42,205 nucleotides of DNA from a virus, in the IMG/VR virus record IMGVR_UViG_3300040751_000152, positions 1-42,205 of that record; one strand, given 5' to 3'. The notes beneath the pieces were generated by a model. The model ran no database searches, was not told the origin of the DNA, and was given only the letters and a program-made list of their open reading frames with translations. Of this stretch, positions 9,541 to 17,137 are shown piece by piece; position 1 is the first letter of the stretch, and each line of letters starts with the position of its first letter. A program made the translations under genes and the position numbers.

Positions 9541-9592
9541 TGTGAGGAGGAGCAACGGCGGCTTTTGCTCTCCTTACCGCCGCCTTCTCACA
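9541..9592 (+). promoter_or_regulatory. Extended RNA stem-loop after capsid gene, with an alternative fold
   Basis: A 10-bp outer stem pairs 9541-9550 with 9583-9592. After a 5-nt bulge, a 6-bp GC stem pairs CGGCGG (9556-9561) with CCGCCG (9577-9582), leaving a 15-nt loop. The loop segment TTGCTC (9565-9570) can instead pair with GAGCAA (9550-9555), which competes with the main fold. It sits between the capsid stop and a terminator, so it may act in 3'-end protection, RNase III processing or attenuation. Confidence 0.6.
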
Positions 9593-9606
9593 TCCTAAAC
9601 TAAAGC

Positions 9607-9635
9607 AAACCCCTGCCATCTCGGTGGGGGTTTTT
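9607..9635 (+). terminator. Intrinsic terminator downstream of capsid gene
   Basis: An 11-bp stem (AAACCCCTGCC with GGTGGGGGTTT, two G-T pairs) with a 5-nt loop ATCTC is followed by a run of five T. It should stop or attenuate rightward transcription after the capsid gene. The left side has only AAA, so it is mainly unidirectional. Confidence 0.85.
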
Positions 9636-9660
9636 CTTTGCCTAAACCAAGGAGACAACT

Positions 9661-9975
9661 GTGACTAATAAGAATGATGTTAATCTTATCGGCATCAACA
9701 CTGAGTATGACGAAGACGCTGATGGTGTCTTTAGAAAGCACACTCAGAACATCACCCAAGACTTCCTAGACGACATTAAGGAGCAGAGAAACGCCTCTAC
9801 AGAGCGTAGAGAGGGCGAGTTCATGCGTGTGGCGTCTATTCCAACAGTAGTTGTTGAGAAGTGGATGCGTGAGGGTTTCAACATCCTTGATCCAAACGTC
9901 AACGGTAAGGAGATCGTCAGACGCCTAAAGGCTGAAAACCTAGACGCCTTCCTAACCACGGACAAGCAGATATAG
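9661..9975 (+). CDS. Hypothetical protein, 104 aa
   Basis: A 104-aa hydrophilic protein with GTG start and a clear ribosome-binding site (AAGGAGACAACT). Sequence: charged N-terminus, central RNASTERREGEFMRVASIPT, and a C-terminal part (EKWMREGFNILDPNVNGKEI) that might be a small helical domain. It is the first gene after the capsid terminator and precedes the head-tail connector. I do not recognise the family; a minor head or connector role is only positional. Confidence 0.65.
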   Translation: MTNKNDVNLIGINTEYDEDADGVFRKHTQNITQDFLDDIKEQRNASTERREGEFMRVASIPTVVVEKWMREGFNILDPNVNGKEIVRRLKAENLDAFLTTDKQI

Positions 9976-9993
9976 ATTTCAGGAGAAAACTAG

Positions 9994-10626
9994 ATGAACT
10001 ATGGGGATATAAAGAGTCATTTTGATGCACTCTTAAACAGGTCGGATATTACCCCTGCTCTCACTACACTCTTTATTGACCAAGGCATCTCCCGTATCCA
10101 GAGAAACCTAAGAACACCGTTGAACGAAAGCCTGACAACCTACACTATCTCAGGTCAAACAGCTTCAATCACATTGCCTACGGACTTTCTCGAGATCATC
10201 TCATTGTATCTTGGTGACACAGAACTCATGAGAGTTCCTATGTCTAAGTTCAGAGAGCTAGTGAACAATCCTGTGGCTGGTAATCCACAAGTGTTTGTAA
10301 GACAACAACAGAACATCCTCCTTCATCCACAGCCTACCAGTGGCGATCTCAAGCTATATTACTATGGCGAGTTCGCGGCTATGACTCAGAACACTGATGA
10401 GAACAACCTAGCCGCTGTGGCTCCTGATCTCATTCTGTATTCTGCATTAACGTATGCCGCTGACTACTACTTAGATGAACGGCGAGATGTCTTTGAGTCT
10501 AAGTACGTCCAGTTCCTGAGTGAAGTACAAGAACAAGCCAACGATCAAGAGATGAACGGCGGTACTCAGACTATCCAGCCGACTTACACCTTCACTGATT
10601 ACCAATCCAGCTACTCAAACAGATAG
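9994..10626 (+). CDS. Head-tail connector (adaptor-like) protein
   Basis: A 210-aa protein probably forming the ring below the portal. The N-terminal helical part (IKSHFDALLNRSDITPALTT, LFIDQGISRIQRNLRTP) followed by SITLPTDFLEIISLYL, and the later LYYYGEFAAM and ALTYAADYYLDERRDVFESK, resemble phage gp4/gp6-type adaptor proteins. Good ribosome-binding site (CAGGAGAAAACTAG). The identification is by pattern and by position after the capsid gene. Confidence 0.6.
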   Translation: MNYGDIKSHFDALLNRSDITPALTTLFIDQGISRIQRNLRTPLNESLTTYTISGQTASITLPTDFLEIISLYLGDTELMRVPMSKFRELVNNPVAGNPQVFVRQQQNILLHPQPTSGDLKLYYYGEFAAMTQNTDENNLAAVAPDLILYSALTYAADYYLDERRDVFESKYVQFLSEVQEQANDQEMNGGTQTIQPTYTFTDYQSSYSNR

Positions 10627-10638
10627 AGGGTATCTCAG

Positions 10639-11328
10639 ATGGCAACTTCGAGTTTCTTTACGCAATCTGGTGTACCTACATACGCTAGTGCCTCAGCCGC
10701 CACAGTCACTGTGACTAGGTACTATTTAGGATCATCAGCTACCGCACCCCCAACTGATCTGGACGGTGATCCTCTGTCAACAGGTATGCTTTATGCAAAC
10801 TCATCTGATGGTAACTTATATGTCTATGATGGAACATCTTGGACCATTACATCAGCTGACACAGGTATTACCGAAGTAGTCCAAGATACGACACCACAGC
10901 TGGGCGGTGATCTGGAAAGCAATGGCTCTAACATTGTCATGGCAGATGACGATACAGTCACGCTAGGGACTGACGCTGATACTCTTCTTTCACATCGATC
11001 CGCACAGAACAAAACGTGGATCCAGTCAGATGGTTTAGAGATTCGTAACAAAGCAGGTGGAAACCTGACAGTCGATATCAGGGCTGGTGCTACCAAGTCT
11101 ACTACTCTTTACCACCAAGGCGCAGAGAAGATGGCAGTCAATGCTGGTGGCGTTGTGGTCACTGGTGCCATGACCTCAGATACAGCAACTATCGCAAGTC
11201 TATCCTACCCCACAGCAGACGGTACCAGCGGTCAGGTGGTTACTACTGATGGCGCTGGGAACTTAACACTTCAAGATGCTGGTGGTGCTTCAGTTGGCTC
11301 CGCTATCGCTTTTGCAATCGCTTTATAG
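10639..11328 (+). CDS. Fibre-like structural protein, 229 aa
   Basis: A Ser/Thr/Ala/Gly-rich beta protein. The segment LSTGMLYANSSDGNLYVYDG with TSWTI is common in phage tail-fibre proteins, and the later TSGQVVTTDGAGNLTLQDAG repeats a motif seen in the distant fibre at 34638 (NSGDALVTDGAGTLSFS). This suggests a shared fibre module. The hydrophobic C-terminus (SAIAFAIAL) is short and probably a trimer core rather than a membrane anchor. It opens the fibre cassette. Confidence 0.6.
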   Translation: MATSSFFTQSGVPTYASASAATVTVTRYYLGSSATAPPTDLDGDPLSTGMLYANSSDGNLYVYDGTSWTITSADTGITEVVQDTTPQLGGDLESNGSNIVMADDDTVTLGTDADTLLSHRSAQNKTWIQSDGLEIRNKAGGNLTVDIRAGATKSTTLYHQGAEKMAVNAGGVVVTGAMTSDTATIASLSYPTADGTSGQVVTTDGAGNLTLQDAGGASVGSAIAFAIAL

Positions 11329-11337
11329 GACTAAAAG

Positions 11338-11664
11338 ATGGCTCAGAACTTCCGAAGATATACCCTAAGTGGTGTTGGTACGTCTGCTACCAGCATTGCG
11401 GCGGCAGATACTTATGACACGATAATCGGCATACGCCTAGCTAACGTAACCAGCAACATGGTGTTAGCTGATGTCTACATCAACGATGCGACAAACAACA
11501 TCTACATCGTTAAAGAGGCACCCATTCCAGCTGGGTCATCTCTCGAACTTATTGATGGCGCAAGTAAGATCATCATGCAAAGCGGCGACCAGCTGTTCGT
11601 AAAGAGTGACACTGCGTCATCTCTAGATGTCTGGATTAGCGCAGTTGACGACATTAGCACATAA
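11338..11664 (+). CDS. Hypothetical virion protein, 108 aa
   Basis: A 108-aa predicted beta-strand protein (TLSGVGTSATSIAAADTYDT, IIGIRLANVTSNMVLADVYI) with the look of a small phage virion or decoration protein. It lies 9 bp after the preceding fibre-like gene and 12 bp before the glycine-rich fibre gene. No enzyme motif. Function unknown; a small tail or fibre component is an inference from context. Confidence 0.6.
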   Translation: MAQNFRRYTLSGVGTSATSIAAADTYDTIIGIRLANVTSNMVLADVYINDATNNIYIVKEAPIPAGSSLELIDGASKIIMQSGDQLFVKSDTASSLDVWISAVDDIST

Positions 11665-11676
11665 CGGAGGAAGTAC

Positions 11677-12948
11677 ATGGCTTACATAGGCAACCAAGCC
11701 CAATCTTCCTTCACCAGCTTCGACAAACAAACGATCACAGGTGACGGAACTACAGGGCCGTACACACTGTCTCATGCTGTAGCAAACGAACAAGAGATCG
11801 AAGTCTTCGTAAACAACGTCAGGCAAGAGCCATCTGTAGCTTACACAGCGTCTGGTGATCAGCTGACGATGACTGGTAATGTAGCAAGTACAGATGACTT
11901 CTATGTTGTCTTCCAAGGCAAAGCAGTACAGACGGTAACACCAAGTGCAGGAAGTGTTACTGCTGCGATGCTTGCAAGTGGTGTGGGTACTATCACTAAA
12001 AACGCTTCAGACCCAGCTTTGAACACAGGCGGTTCAGTAGGCGATGTCTGGTTGAACACCACTTCAGGTGAAATGTACGCCCTCACTGACGCAACAACTA
12101 ATGCTAATGTGTGGACGAACATTGGAGACGGCACTGGTGATATTGCAGTGTTTCAAGCGTCTGGTGGCACAACTACAACATCAGGTATTTACACGTTCCA
12201 TACATTCACTTCCTCTGGCACTTTCACGGTTTCTTCGGGTTCAACTTCAGCTGACATTTTAATGGTTGCTGGGGGCGGTGGCGGTGGTGCTGGCTATTAC
12301 GCTGGCGGTGGTGGTGCTGGTGGTATGCAAGCATTAACAAGCGTAAGCCTCACATCTGGCACATACACTGTGACCATTGGCGCAGGTGGCGCTGGAAGCA
12401 CATCCACATCTGTTAATGGCGTCAATGGAGGCAACACATCTTTCACGGGTCAATCAGACTCTGTAGGCGGCGGCGGCGGCGCATCGCGTCTTAGCAGCTT
12501 AAATGGTAGCGATGGTGGCTCTGGTGGTGGCGGCGCTCAAATTGGCTCTACCGGAGGTGCTGGCACTTCAGGTCAAGGTAACGATGGCGGTGAGGGTGGT
12601 TACGGTGGTGCTGGCGGTGGCGCTGGCGCTGTTGGTGAAAATGCCAACGGCTCGCCTTTCGGAGCAAATGGCGGTGACGGTTTGCAGTGGTCTCCAAATA
12701 GCACCTACTACGCTGGAGGCGGTGGCGGTGGCGCTCGTGCAGAACAGACTGAAGCTAATGTAACTGGTGGTCAAGGCGGTGGTGGTACAGGCTCAAGAGG
12801 TGGTACAGAAGGCACGGCTGGAACTGCAAACACTGGCGGTGGCGGAGGTGGTGGCTCTAACGCGGAACACTCCGCATCAGGATTAACAGGCGCACAGGCT
12901 GGTAAAGCTGGTGGCAGTGGCATTGTTATTATTAGATACGAGACATAA
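11677..12948 (+). CDS. Glycine-rich tail fibre / receptor-binding protein
   Basis: 423 aa. The N-terminal ~100 residues (MAYIGNQAQSSFTSFDKQTI, IEVFVNNVRQEP, FYVVFQGKAVQTV) form a virion-attachment or shaft domain that recurs in marine phage fibres. From about residue 196 the protein is poly-glycine (many GGGGG runs), which suggests a polyglycine-II sandwich tip like the T4-group adhesin gp38. The end GGSGIVIIRYE is the usual closing motif of such glycine-rich fibre domains. Surface loops between Gly runs would set receptor specificity. Strong ribosome-binding site (CGGAGGAAGTAC). Confidence 0.75.
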   Translation: MAYIGNQAQSSFTSFDKQTITGDGTTGPYTLSHAVANEQEIEVFVNNVRQEPSVAYTASGDQLTMTGNVASTDDFYVVFQGKAVQTVTPSAGSVTAAMLASGVGTITKNASDPALNTGGSVGDVWLNTTSGEMYALTDATTNANVWTNIGDGTGDIAVFQASGGTTTTSGIYTFHTFTSSGTFTVSSGSTSADILMVAGGGGGGAGYYAGGGGAGGMQALTSVSLTSGTYTVTIGAGGAGSTSTSVNGVNGGNTSFTGQSDSVGGGGGASRLSSLNGSDGGSGGGGAQIGSTGGAGTSGQGNDGGEGGYGGAGGGAGAVGENANGSPFGANGGDGLQWSPNSTYYAGGGGGGARAEQTEANVTGGQGGGGTGSRGGTEGTAGTANTGGGGGGGSNAEHSASGLTGAQAGKAGGSGIVIIRYET

Positions 12949-12950
12949 CC

Positions 12951-13355
12951 ATGGGACATTATGCAAAGGTAACTAACGGAAAAGTTACAAACGTAATAGT
13001 AGCGGAACAGGATTTCATTGATAGCTACATAGACCATGTGGCCGGAAGATGGGTCAAGACATCCTTCAACATCCACGCTGGTGTTTACTACGGAACTGAT
13101 GGTCAACCTGTATCTAATCAAGCTGAAGCAATAGCCGAGGACGAAGGTAGACAAAGAAAGAACTTTGCTTCTATTGGCTTTAACTATGATGGCACTGGGT
13201 TTTATGAACCACAGCCCTTTGACAGCTGGACACTTAACTCAACCAGTTACGTCTGGGAAGCACCATTAGCTTACCCCACAGGTGGCGAAGCCTATCGTTG
13301 GAACGAAGCCGCATATCAAGCTGATAACGCTACAGGTTGGGAGTTGGTAGAGTAA
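12951..13355 (+). CDS. Hypothetical fibre-associated protein, 134 aa
   Basis: A 134-aa protein with the pattern YAKVTNGKVTNVIVAEQDFI, then NFASIGFNYDGTGFYEPQPF followed by DSWTLNSTSYVWEAPLAYP. I recall this pattern among fibre-adjacent proteins of marine phages, where its function is unknown. It starts 2 bp after the glycine-rich fibre stop, without a strong ribosome-binding site, so it depends on translational coupling. A fibre chaperone or baseplate-like partner is possible. Confidence 0.65.
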   Translation: MGHYAKVTNGKVTNVIVAEQDFIDSYIDHVAGRWVKTSFNIHAGVYYGTDGQPVSNQAEAIAEDEGRQRKNFASIGFNYDGTGFYEPQPFDSWTLNSTSYVWEAPLAYPTGGEAYRWNEAAYQADNATGWELVE

Positions 13356-14320
13356 TGGCTTTAAGCAAAATTACAAATAGTGGCATTGGAGCCATTGATA
13401 CTCTGGCTGTAGACACAGACACACTTGTTGTTGACAGCACGAACAATCGGGTGGGTGTTGTAAACGCATCACCTTCAACGCCTCTTGATGTTGTGGGAAC
13501 TGGTCAGTTTACGAACACATCTGCTGGCGCATCTGCTACCGCAATCAAATTGCAGAACTTAGATAATACTATTGGTTCAGCAACATCGCTTGACTTTGCA
13601 CCTTATGGCAACGGTACGGTGACTGACAAAATTGAAGGTGGTCACGATGGTTCTAATAAGTTTTCATTGCGGTTCCACACATATTCTTCTGGTCTAGCCG
13701 AAAGAATGAGAATTGATGGGGATGGTAAAGTACACGTTAATCAAACGTCTGATTGGGCTGGTTCTATACTTTCCGCTTATGCAATAGGTGGCCCAGCGAT
13801 ATCCGCAAGAACCAATCAAGCCAATGGTACTTGTTTAATTACTAGACACGATGGCGGTGGAACTGCGTACAATGTACAATTTTACAACAGCACAAATTGG
13901 GTTGGGAGCATCCAAACAACTGCATCATCAACTTCATACGTTACATCATCAGACTACCGCCTAAAGACCGCAGTGAACTACGACTGGGATGCAACCACAC
14001 GCCTAAAGCAGTTACGTCCTGCAAGGTTTGAGTGGATTGCAGATGGCGATGACGCTGTTCCTGTCGATGGATTCCTAGCGCACGAGGTACAGGACATTGT
14101 GCCTGAAGCAATCAGCGGCACTAAAGACGCTATGCGTGACGAGGAATACGAGGTCACACCAGCGGTGCTAGATGAGGATGGCAACGTAGTTACACCAGCG
14201 GTTATGGGTACACGTTCCGTGCCGGATTATCAGGGCATTGATCAGTCTAAGCTAGTGCCGTTGCTGGTAAAAACCATACAGGAACTTGAAGCGCGAGTTG
14301 CTTTACTAGAGAACGCATAA
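13355..14320 (+). CDS. Tail fibre with S74 self-cleaving chaperone domain
   Basis: 321 aa from ATG 13355, which overlaps the previous stop as TAATG; a TTG six codons upstream is less likely. The body is a beta-rich fibre. The C-terminal ~120 residues are an intramolecular chaperone of the endosialidase (peptidase S74) type: SDYRLK, with Ser199 and Lys204 in the spacing of the known Ser-Lys cleavage dyad, then RPARFEWIADGD and VDGFLAHEVQDIVPEAI. It ends in a coiled coil, LVPLLVKTIQELEARVALLE. After the fibre trimer folds, the domain should cut itself off before Ser199. Confidence 0.88.
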   Translation: MALSKITNSGIGAIDTLAVDTDTLVVDSTNNRVGVVNASPSTPLDVVGTGQFTNTSAGASATAIKLQNLDNTIGSATSLDFAPYGNGTVTDKIEGGHDGSNKFSLRFHTYSSGLAERMRIDGDGKVHVNQTSDWAGSILSAYAIGGPAISARTNQANGTCLITRHDGGGTAYNVQFYNSTNWVGSIQTTASSTSYVTSSDYRLKTAVNYDWDATTRLKQLRPARFEWIADGDDAVPVDGFLAHEVQDIVPEAISGTKDAMRDEEYEVTPAVLDEDGNVVTPAVMGTRSVPDYQGIDQSKLVPLLVKTIQELEARVALLENA

Positions 14321-14337
14321 ATTACCGGAGAACAAAC

Positions 14338-15162
14338 ATGAGTTACATCGGCACCCAACAGGGTACTGCCGCACCTGTTCTGCTGGACGCAATTAGCGTG
14401 GTCAATGGTCAGGCGGCATACATCATGCAGAAGTCAGGTGTGAACTACACACCAGCGTCAACCTTGGTCATGCAGGTCAGTCTGAACGGTATCATCCAAG
14501 CACCAAACAGCAGTTACACGATCAACGGTTCGACCATCACATTTGCTAGTGCGTTGGTCACAGGTGATGTCATTGACTACATCTTGGTCAGAGAACCGAC
14601 CACAGGCACCATTGCTCCTGTTGATGGGTCAGTGACTGACAGCAAGATCGTGAGCATGGCGGCATCTAAGTTGACTGGCGCATTACCTGCGATTGATGGG
14701 TCTGCTTTGACTGGTGTGTCTGCTGGGAAGATACTCAAAGTCTCTCACAGTGAAATTGCCACGCAAAGCACAAGAGCAAGTGCGTCTGCTTACGCAGATG
14801 ACCTAGACTTTGGTTCATTCACACCTTCAGCAACCAGCAGTACCGTTTTAATCTACGGTGTCGCTAACATGGACAGTCAGTATCAATATTACTTGAACTA
14901 CAAGTGGGTAATTAACGGGACTGATTACGTCTCAGGTAGCGCAGGTGCTACTCATTCTTTCTATAGCGGTACCTCCATGAACTCACAGGGTTTTGTACCC
15001 TCAACAATCATGACCAGCGTAAACAATACAGATGGGTCAGCAATTACTGTGGTCTGCCAAGGTAGAAATAGTCAGGCGCAGACGTTGTATATAAACAGCA
15101 CACAAACAAGCACATACGCTGGTTCACCATCATCGGTAATCTTTATGGAAGTAGAAAACTAA
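14338..15162 (+). CDS. Tail fibre/receptor-binding protein with C-terminal beta-sandwich
   Basis: 274 aa. The N-terminus (MSYIGTQQGTAAPVLLDAIS, then a NGIIQAPNSSYTINGSTITF strand pair) resembles the first domain of the glycine-rich fibre at 11677. A linker (DGSVTDSKIVSMAASKLTGA) follows, then a C-terminal domain from GKILKVSHSE to SSVIFMEVEN. That domain parallels the protein at 15501, suggesting a C1q/TNF-like trimeric receptor-binding head. Good ribosome-binding site (CCGGAGAACAAAC). Confidence 0.7.
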   Translation: MSYIGTQQGTAAPVLLDAISVVNGQAAYIMQKSGVNYTPASTLVMQVSLNGIIQAPNSSYTINGSTITFASALVTGDVIDYILVREPTTGTIAPVDGSVTDSKIVSMAASKLTGALPAIDGSALTGVSAGKILKVSHSEIATQSTRASASAYADDLDFGSFTPSATSSTVLIYGVANMDSQYQYYLNYKWVINGTDYVSGSAGATHSFYSGTSMNSQGFVPSTIMTSVNNTDGSAITVVCQGRNSQAQTLYINSTQTSTYAGSPSSVIFMEVEN

Positions 15163-15163
15163 C

Positions 15164-15490
15164 ATGCAACACGAAGCAATTTACGCACTAAACCCAACAG
15201 TAGTACGCATCACAGGCAGTGGTTCTGATGCAATCGCATATGACGCGAATGGAAACGTGGTGTCTTGGGACGCATCAGCAGTCGCTACAAAAGAGACCGA
15301 ACTGCAAGCGGCAGAAGACTTGCGTCAACTTAGGGTCGAGCGTGACCGTCTGCTTGCTGAGACTGACTGGTGGATGTTCTCAGACACCGCAACGCCATCA
15401 CAGGCACAACTGGATTATCGACAGGCACTGCGAGACATCACGGCGTCTTATAGCAACCTAGACGATGCAGTATTCCCAACCAAACCATAG
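15164..15490 (+). CDS. Tail-fibre assembly chaperone-like protein
   Basis: A 108-aa protein. The second half, RVERDRLLAETDWWMFSDTA followed by DYRQALRDIT and an end in FPTKP, matches the phage tail-assembly chaperone motif (R..LL..TDW....D......YR..LRD). The N-terminal half is a short strand region. These proteins are encoded next to the fibre they help fold, here the receptor-binding proteins at 14338 and 15501. It starts 1 bp after the upstream stop. Confidence 0.75.
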   Translation: MQHEAIYALNPTVVRITGSGSDAIAYDANGNVVSWDASAVATKETELQAAEDLRQLRVERDRLLAETDWWMFSDTATPSQAQLDYRQALRDITASYSNLDDAVFPTKP

Positions 15491-15500
15491 GTGACGACAT

Positions 15501-16043
15501 ATGGCACTCATAAGATTGAACTCGCAGTCTGCACCTGCGAACACCTTTGGTGGTGGTGGTAAGATACTGCAAGTAGTGAGCAATGAAGACAGTACAACCT
15601 CAAGTTGGACAGGTTGGGGCGATGTAATCAGTCAGTCCATCACACCATCATCTACATCATCAAAGATACTAATACAATTCACTGGGATGTTTGGATTGGA
15701 CTACAGGTACTTCGCAGGTCGCTTGTTTCGAGGCACAACTCAGATTGCAAAAGGTGATGCTGACGGTAATAGATCACCTGTGTTTTTCAATATGTTCTAC
15801 AATCAAGATATCTCGAATCAGGGTTATAACGCTGAGACTATCTGTGCCTCTTACTTAGACAGTCCGACAACAACAAGTGCCATCACATATAAAGTGGATG
15901 CTGGTAACATCAATTCAGGTAACAATGGATTAGGTGGAACACGCACCATGTACATGAATCGTCCACAATATGATGGCAACTCTGACTACTTTGCACGAGG
16001 AACCACAACACTAACGCTTATTGAAATTGATGGATCGTCATAA
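15501..16043 (+). CDS. Beta-sandwich fibre tip protein, paralogue of the 14338 gene C-terminus
   Basis: 180 aa, almost a single domain: GKILQVVSNEDSTTSSWTGW, then ITPSSTSSKILIQFTGMFGL, and ending TTLTLIEIDGSS. The same skeleton (GKIL, S.TPS.TSS..LI, final strand) forms the C-terminal half of the 14338 product. This order of strands is typical of C1q-like heads at fibre tips. It lies just after the fibre chaperone, so an alternative or extra receptor-binding tip is likely. Not an enzyme by any visible motif. Confidence 0.6.
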   Translation: MALIRLNSQSAPANTFGGGGKILQVVSNEDSTTSSWTGWGDVISQSITPSSTSSKILIQFTGMFGLDYRYFAGRLFRGTTQIAKGDADGNRSPVFFNMFYNQDISNQGYNAETICASYLDSPTTTSAITYKVDAGNINSGNNGLGGTRTMYMNRPQYDGNSDYFARGTTTLTLIEIDGSS

Positions 16044-16255
16044 TGAGTGCAATGAAACAGGTTCAATCAATAACACCGGAACTGCGTGTAGCTCTGGATT
16101 TAGAAGCACATGAGAAAGAGTGTGCTATTCGCTATTCGGCAGTCGAAGAGAAACTCAATATGCTAGACAAACGCATGTGGCGCTTGGAAGCCATGATCAT
16201 GGGGTCTACTGTGGTCATCGTTGGTCTAGCGGCAAGTTTACTAATGAAGATCTAA
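16043..16255 (+). CDS. Small membrane protein, coiled coil plus C-terminal TM (holin/XhlA-like candidate)
   Basis: 70 aa: a charged helical N-terminal part (RVALDLEAHEKECAIRYSAV, EEKLNMLDKRMWRLEAM) and one C-terminal membrane helix (IMGSTVVIVGLAASLLM). This layout resembles XhlA-type haemolysin/lysis accessory proteins. The start overlaps the preceding stop (TAATG). As the first gene of a lysis cassette it may be a holin accessory or spanin-like factor; the family is not certain. Confidence 0.6.
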   Translation: MSAMKQVQSITPELRVALDLEAHEKECAIRYSAVEEKLNMLDKRMWRLEAMIMGSTVVIVGLAASLLMKI

Positions 16256-16258
16256 CAA

Positions 16259-16282
16259 CCCAAGGAGAGCTTACCTTGGGAG
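16259..16282 (+). promoter_or_regulatory. Hairpin overlapping the ribosome-binding site of the 16292 gene
   Basis: CCCAAGG (16259-16265) pairs perfectly with CCTTGGG (16274-16280) over an 8-nt loop. The best Shine-Dalgarno for ATG 16292, GGGAG (16278-16282), begins inside the 3' arm. The hairpin could lower translation of the lysis-cassette gene until opened. There is no T-run, so it is not a terminator. Confidence 0.5.
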
Positions 16283-16291
16283 TACACAAGT

Positions 16292-16747
16292 ATGCTTGCA
16301 GAACTCGCGGCGGCTAATGCCGCTTTTGCGATCATCAAGAGTGCCGTTCAGAATGGCTCGGACATAGCCAAAGCTGGTAAAGCAATCTCCGACTTCACTA
16401 ACGCCAAAGACTCCATCAGGAAACAAGCAAGCAAACACGGGTCCAACCTAGATGGCTCTAAGTCTGACCTAGAAGAGTTCCTAGCTCTCGAAGAAGTCAA
16501 GAAGAAGGAAGATGAGCTTCGATCTATGATGCAACTCTATGGCAGGGCTGGGATGTACGATGACTACATCAGGTTCTGTGGAGAAGCTAGGAAAGCCCGT
16601 GAAGAAGCTAAACGACAAGCAAAACTAAGAAGGCAACAGTTGGAGCATAACATAGCAGTCTGGGCCACCTTCATAGCTGTATCTATGTTGGGTGTGTTTG
16701 GTCTTGGGTTAATCGTCCGAGTGTTGATGGAGGCTAATAATGTATAA
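16292..16747 (+). CDS. Lysis-cassette hypothetical membrane protein, 151 aa
   Basis: 151 aa: an Ala-rich N-terminus (MLAELAAANAAFAIIKSAVQ), a central charged helical region with KKKEDEL and EARKAREEAKRQAKLRRQQL, and a C-terminal membrane helix (WATFIAVSMLGVFGLGLIVR). I recall similar proteins encoded near lysis genes in marine phages, without known function. A tethered coiled coil reaching across the envelope would suit a spanin-like role, but this is inference. The next gene overlaps it by 8 bp. Confidence 0.65.
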   Translation: MLAELAAANAAFAIIKSAVQNGSDIAKAGKAISDFTNAKDSIRKQASKHGSNLDGSKSDLEEFLALEEVKKKEDELRSMMQLYGRAGMYDDYIRFCGEARKAREEAKRQAKLRRQQLEHNIAVWATFIAVSMLGVFGLGLIVRVLMEANNV

Positions 16748-16943
16748 AGCCATCGTACTCGCATGTCTCATTAGCTCTCCAGATCAATGCTGGGAGTTTG
16801 TGGATACCAGAGGACCCTACCAGACAATCCAGCAATGCACTGCACGTTCCTACGAGATGGCTAATGCAATCCGTGAGATCCACAAAGGAGACATGGAGCC
16901 TCAGCGGTTTAAGTGTGAACCACTGGTGGGGACAGCCCTATGA
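16740..16943 (+). CDS. Small cysteine-containing hypothetical protein, 67 aa
   Basis: 67 aa with four cysteines (9, 17, 33, 58), a short hydrophobic start (MYKAIVLACLISS) and a hydrophilic remainder. The cysteines and the hydrophobic start suggest export and disulfides. The VLAC segment is only a weak lipobox, and the hydrophobic stretch is short for a signal peptide. It overlaps both neighbours (8 bp and 4 bp, ATGA) inside the lysis cassette. An outer spanin is conceivable; I do not assign it. Confidence 0.55.
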   Translation: MYKAIVLACLISSPDQCWEFVDTRGPYQTIQQCTARSYEMANAIREIHKGDMEPQRFKCEPLVGTAL

Positions 16944-17137
16944 CACCTGAGTTACTCAACAAATGGGCCATCCTTCCACGACTGATGATGGCTACCTTCA
17001 CTGTTCTTAGTTGGAAGGCTTGTCTTTGGTTTATGTCCCTCCCCGATCCCACGGCGGCTCAGGCAGGTTTCGTATCCGTAATTACGGGCTGTGCTTCAGG
17101 CGCTTTCGCTATCTGGATTAACAAAGAGGTTAAGTGA
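16940..17137 (+). CDS. Two-TM small membrane protein, holin candidate
   Basis: 65 aa with two membrane helices (about residues 13-32, LPRLMMATFTVLSWKACLWF, and 42-58, GFVSVITGCASGAFAIW) and a Lys-ending tail, the size and shape of class II holins. It is coupled to its neighbours: ATGA overlap upstream and TGATG downstream. With the 3TM holin next to it, one may be holin and the other antiholin or pinholin. Confidence 0.6.
   Translation: MTPELLNKWAILPRLMMATFTVLSWKACLWFMSLPDPTAAQAGFVSVITGCASGAFAIWINKEVK

Noticed and set aside
12270-12930. Dense GGT/GGC repeats that resemble a repeat array on the DNA level
   Set aside because: They encode the polyglycine tip of the fibre gene and are not evenly spaced; there are no spacers, so this is not a CRISPR or iteron array.
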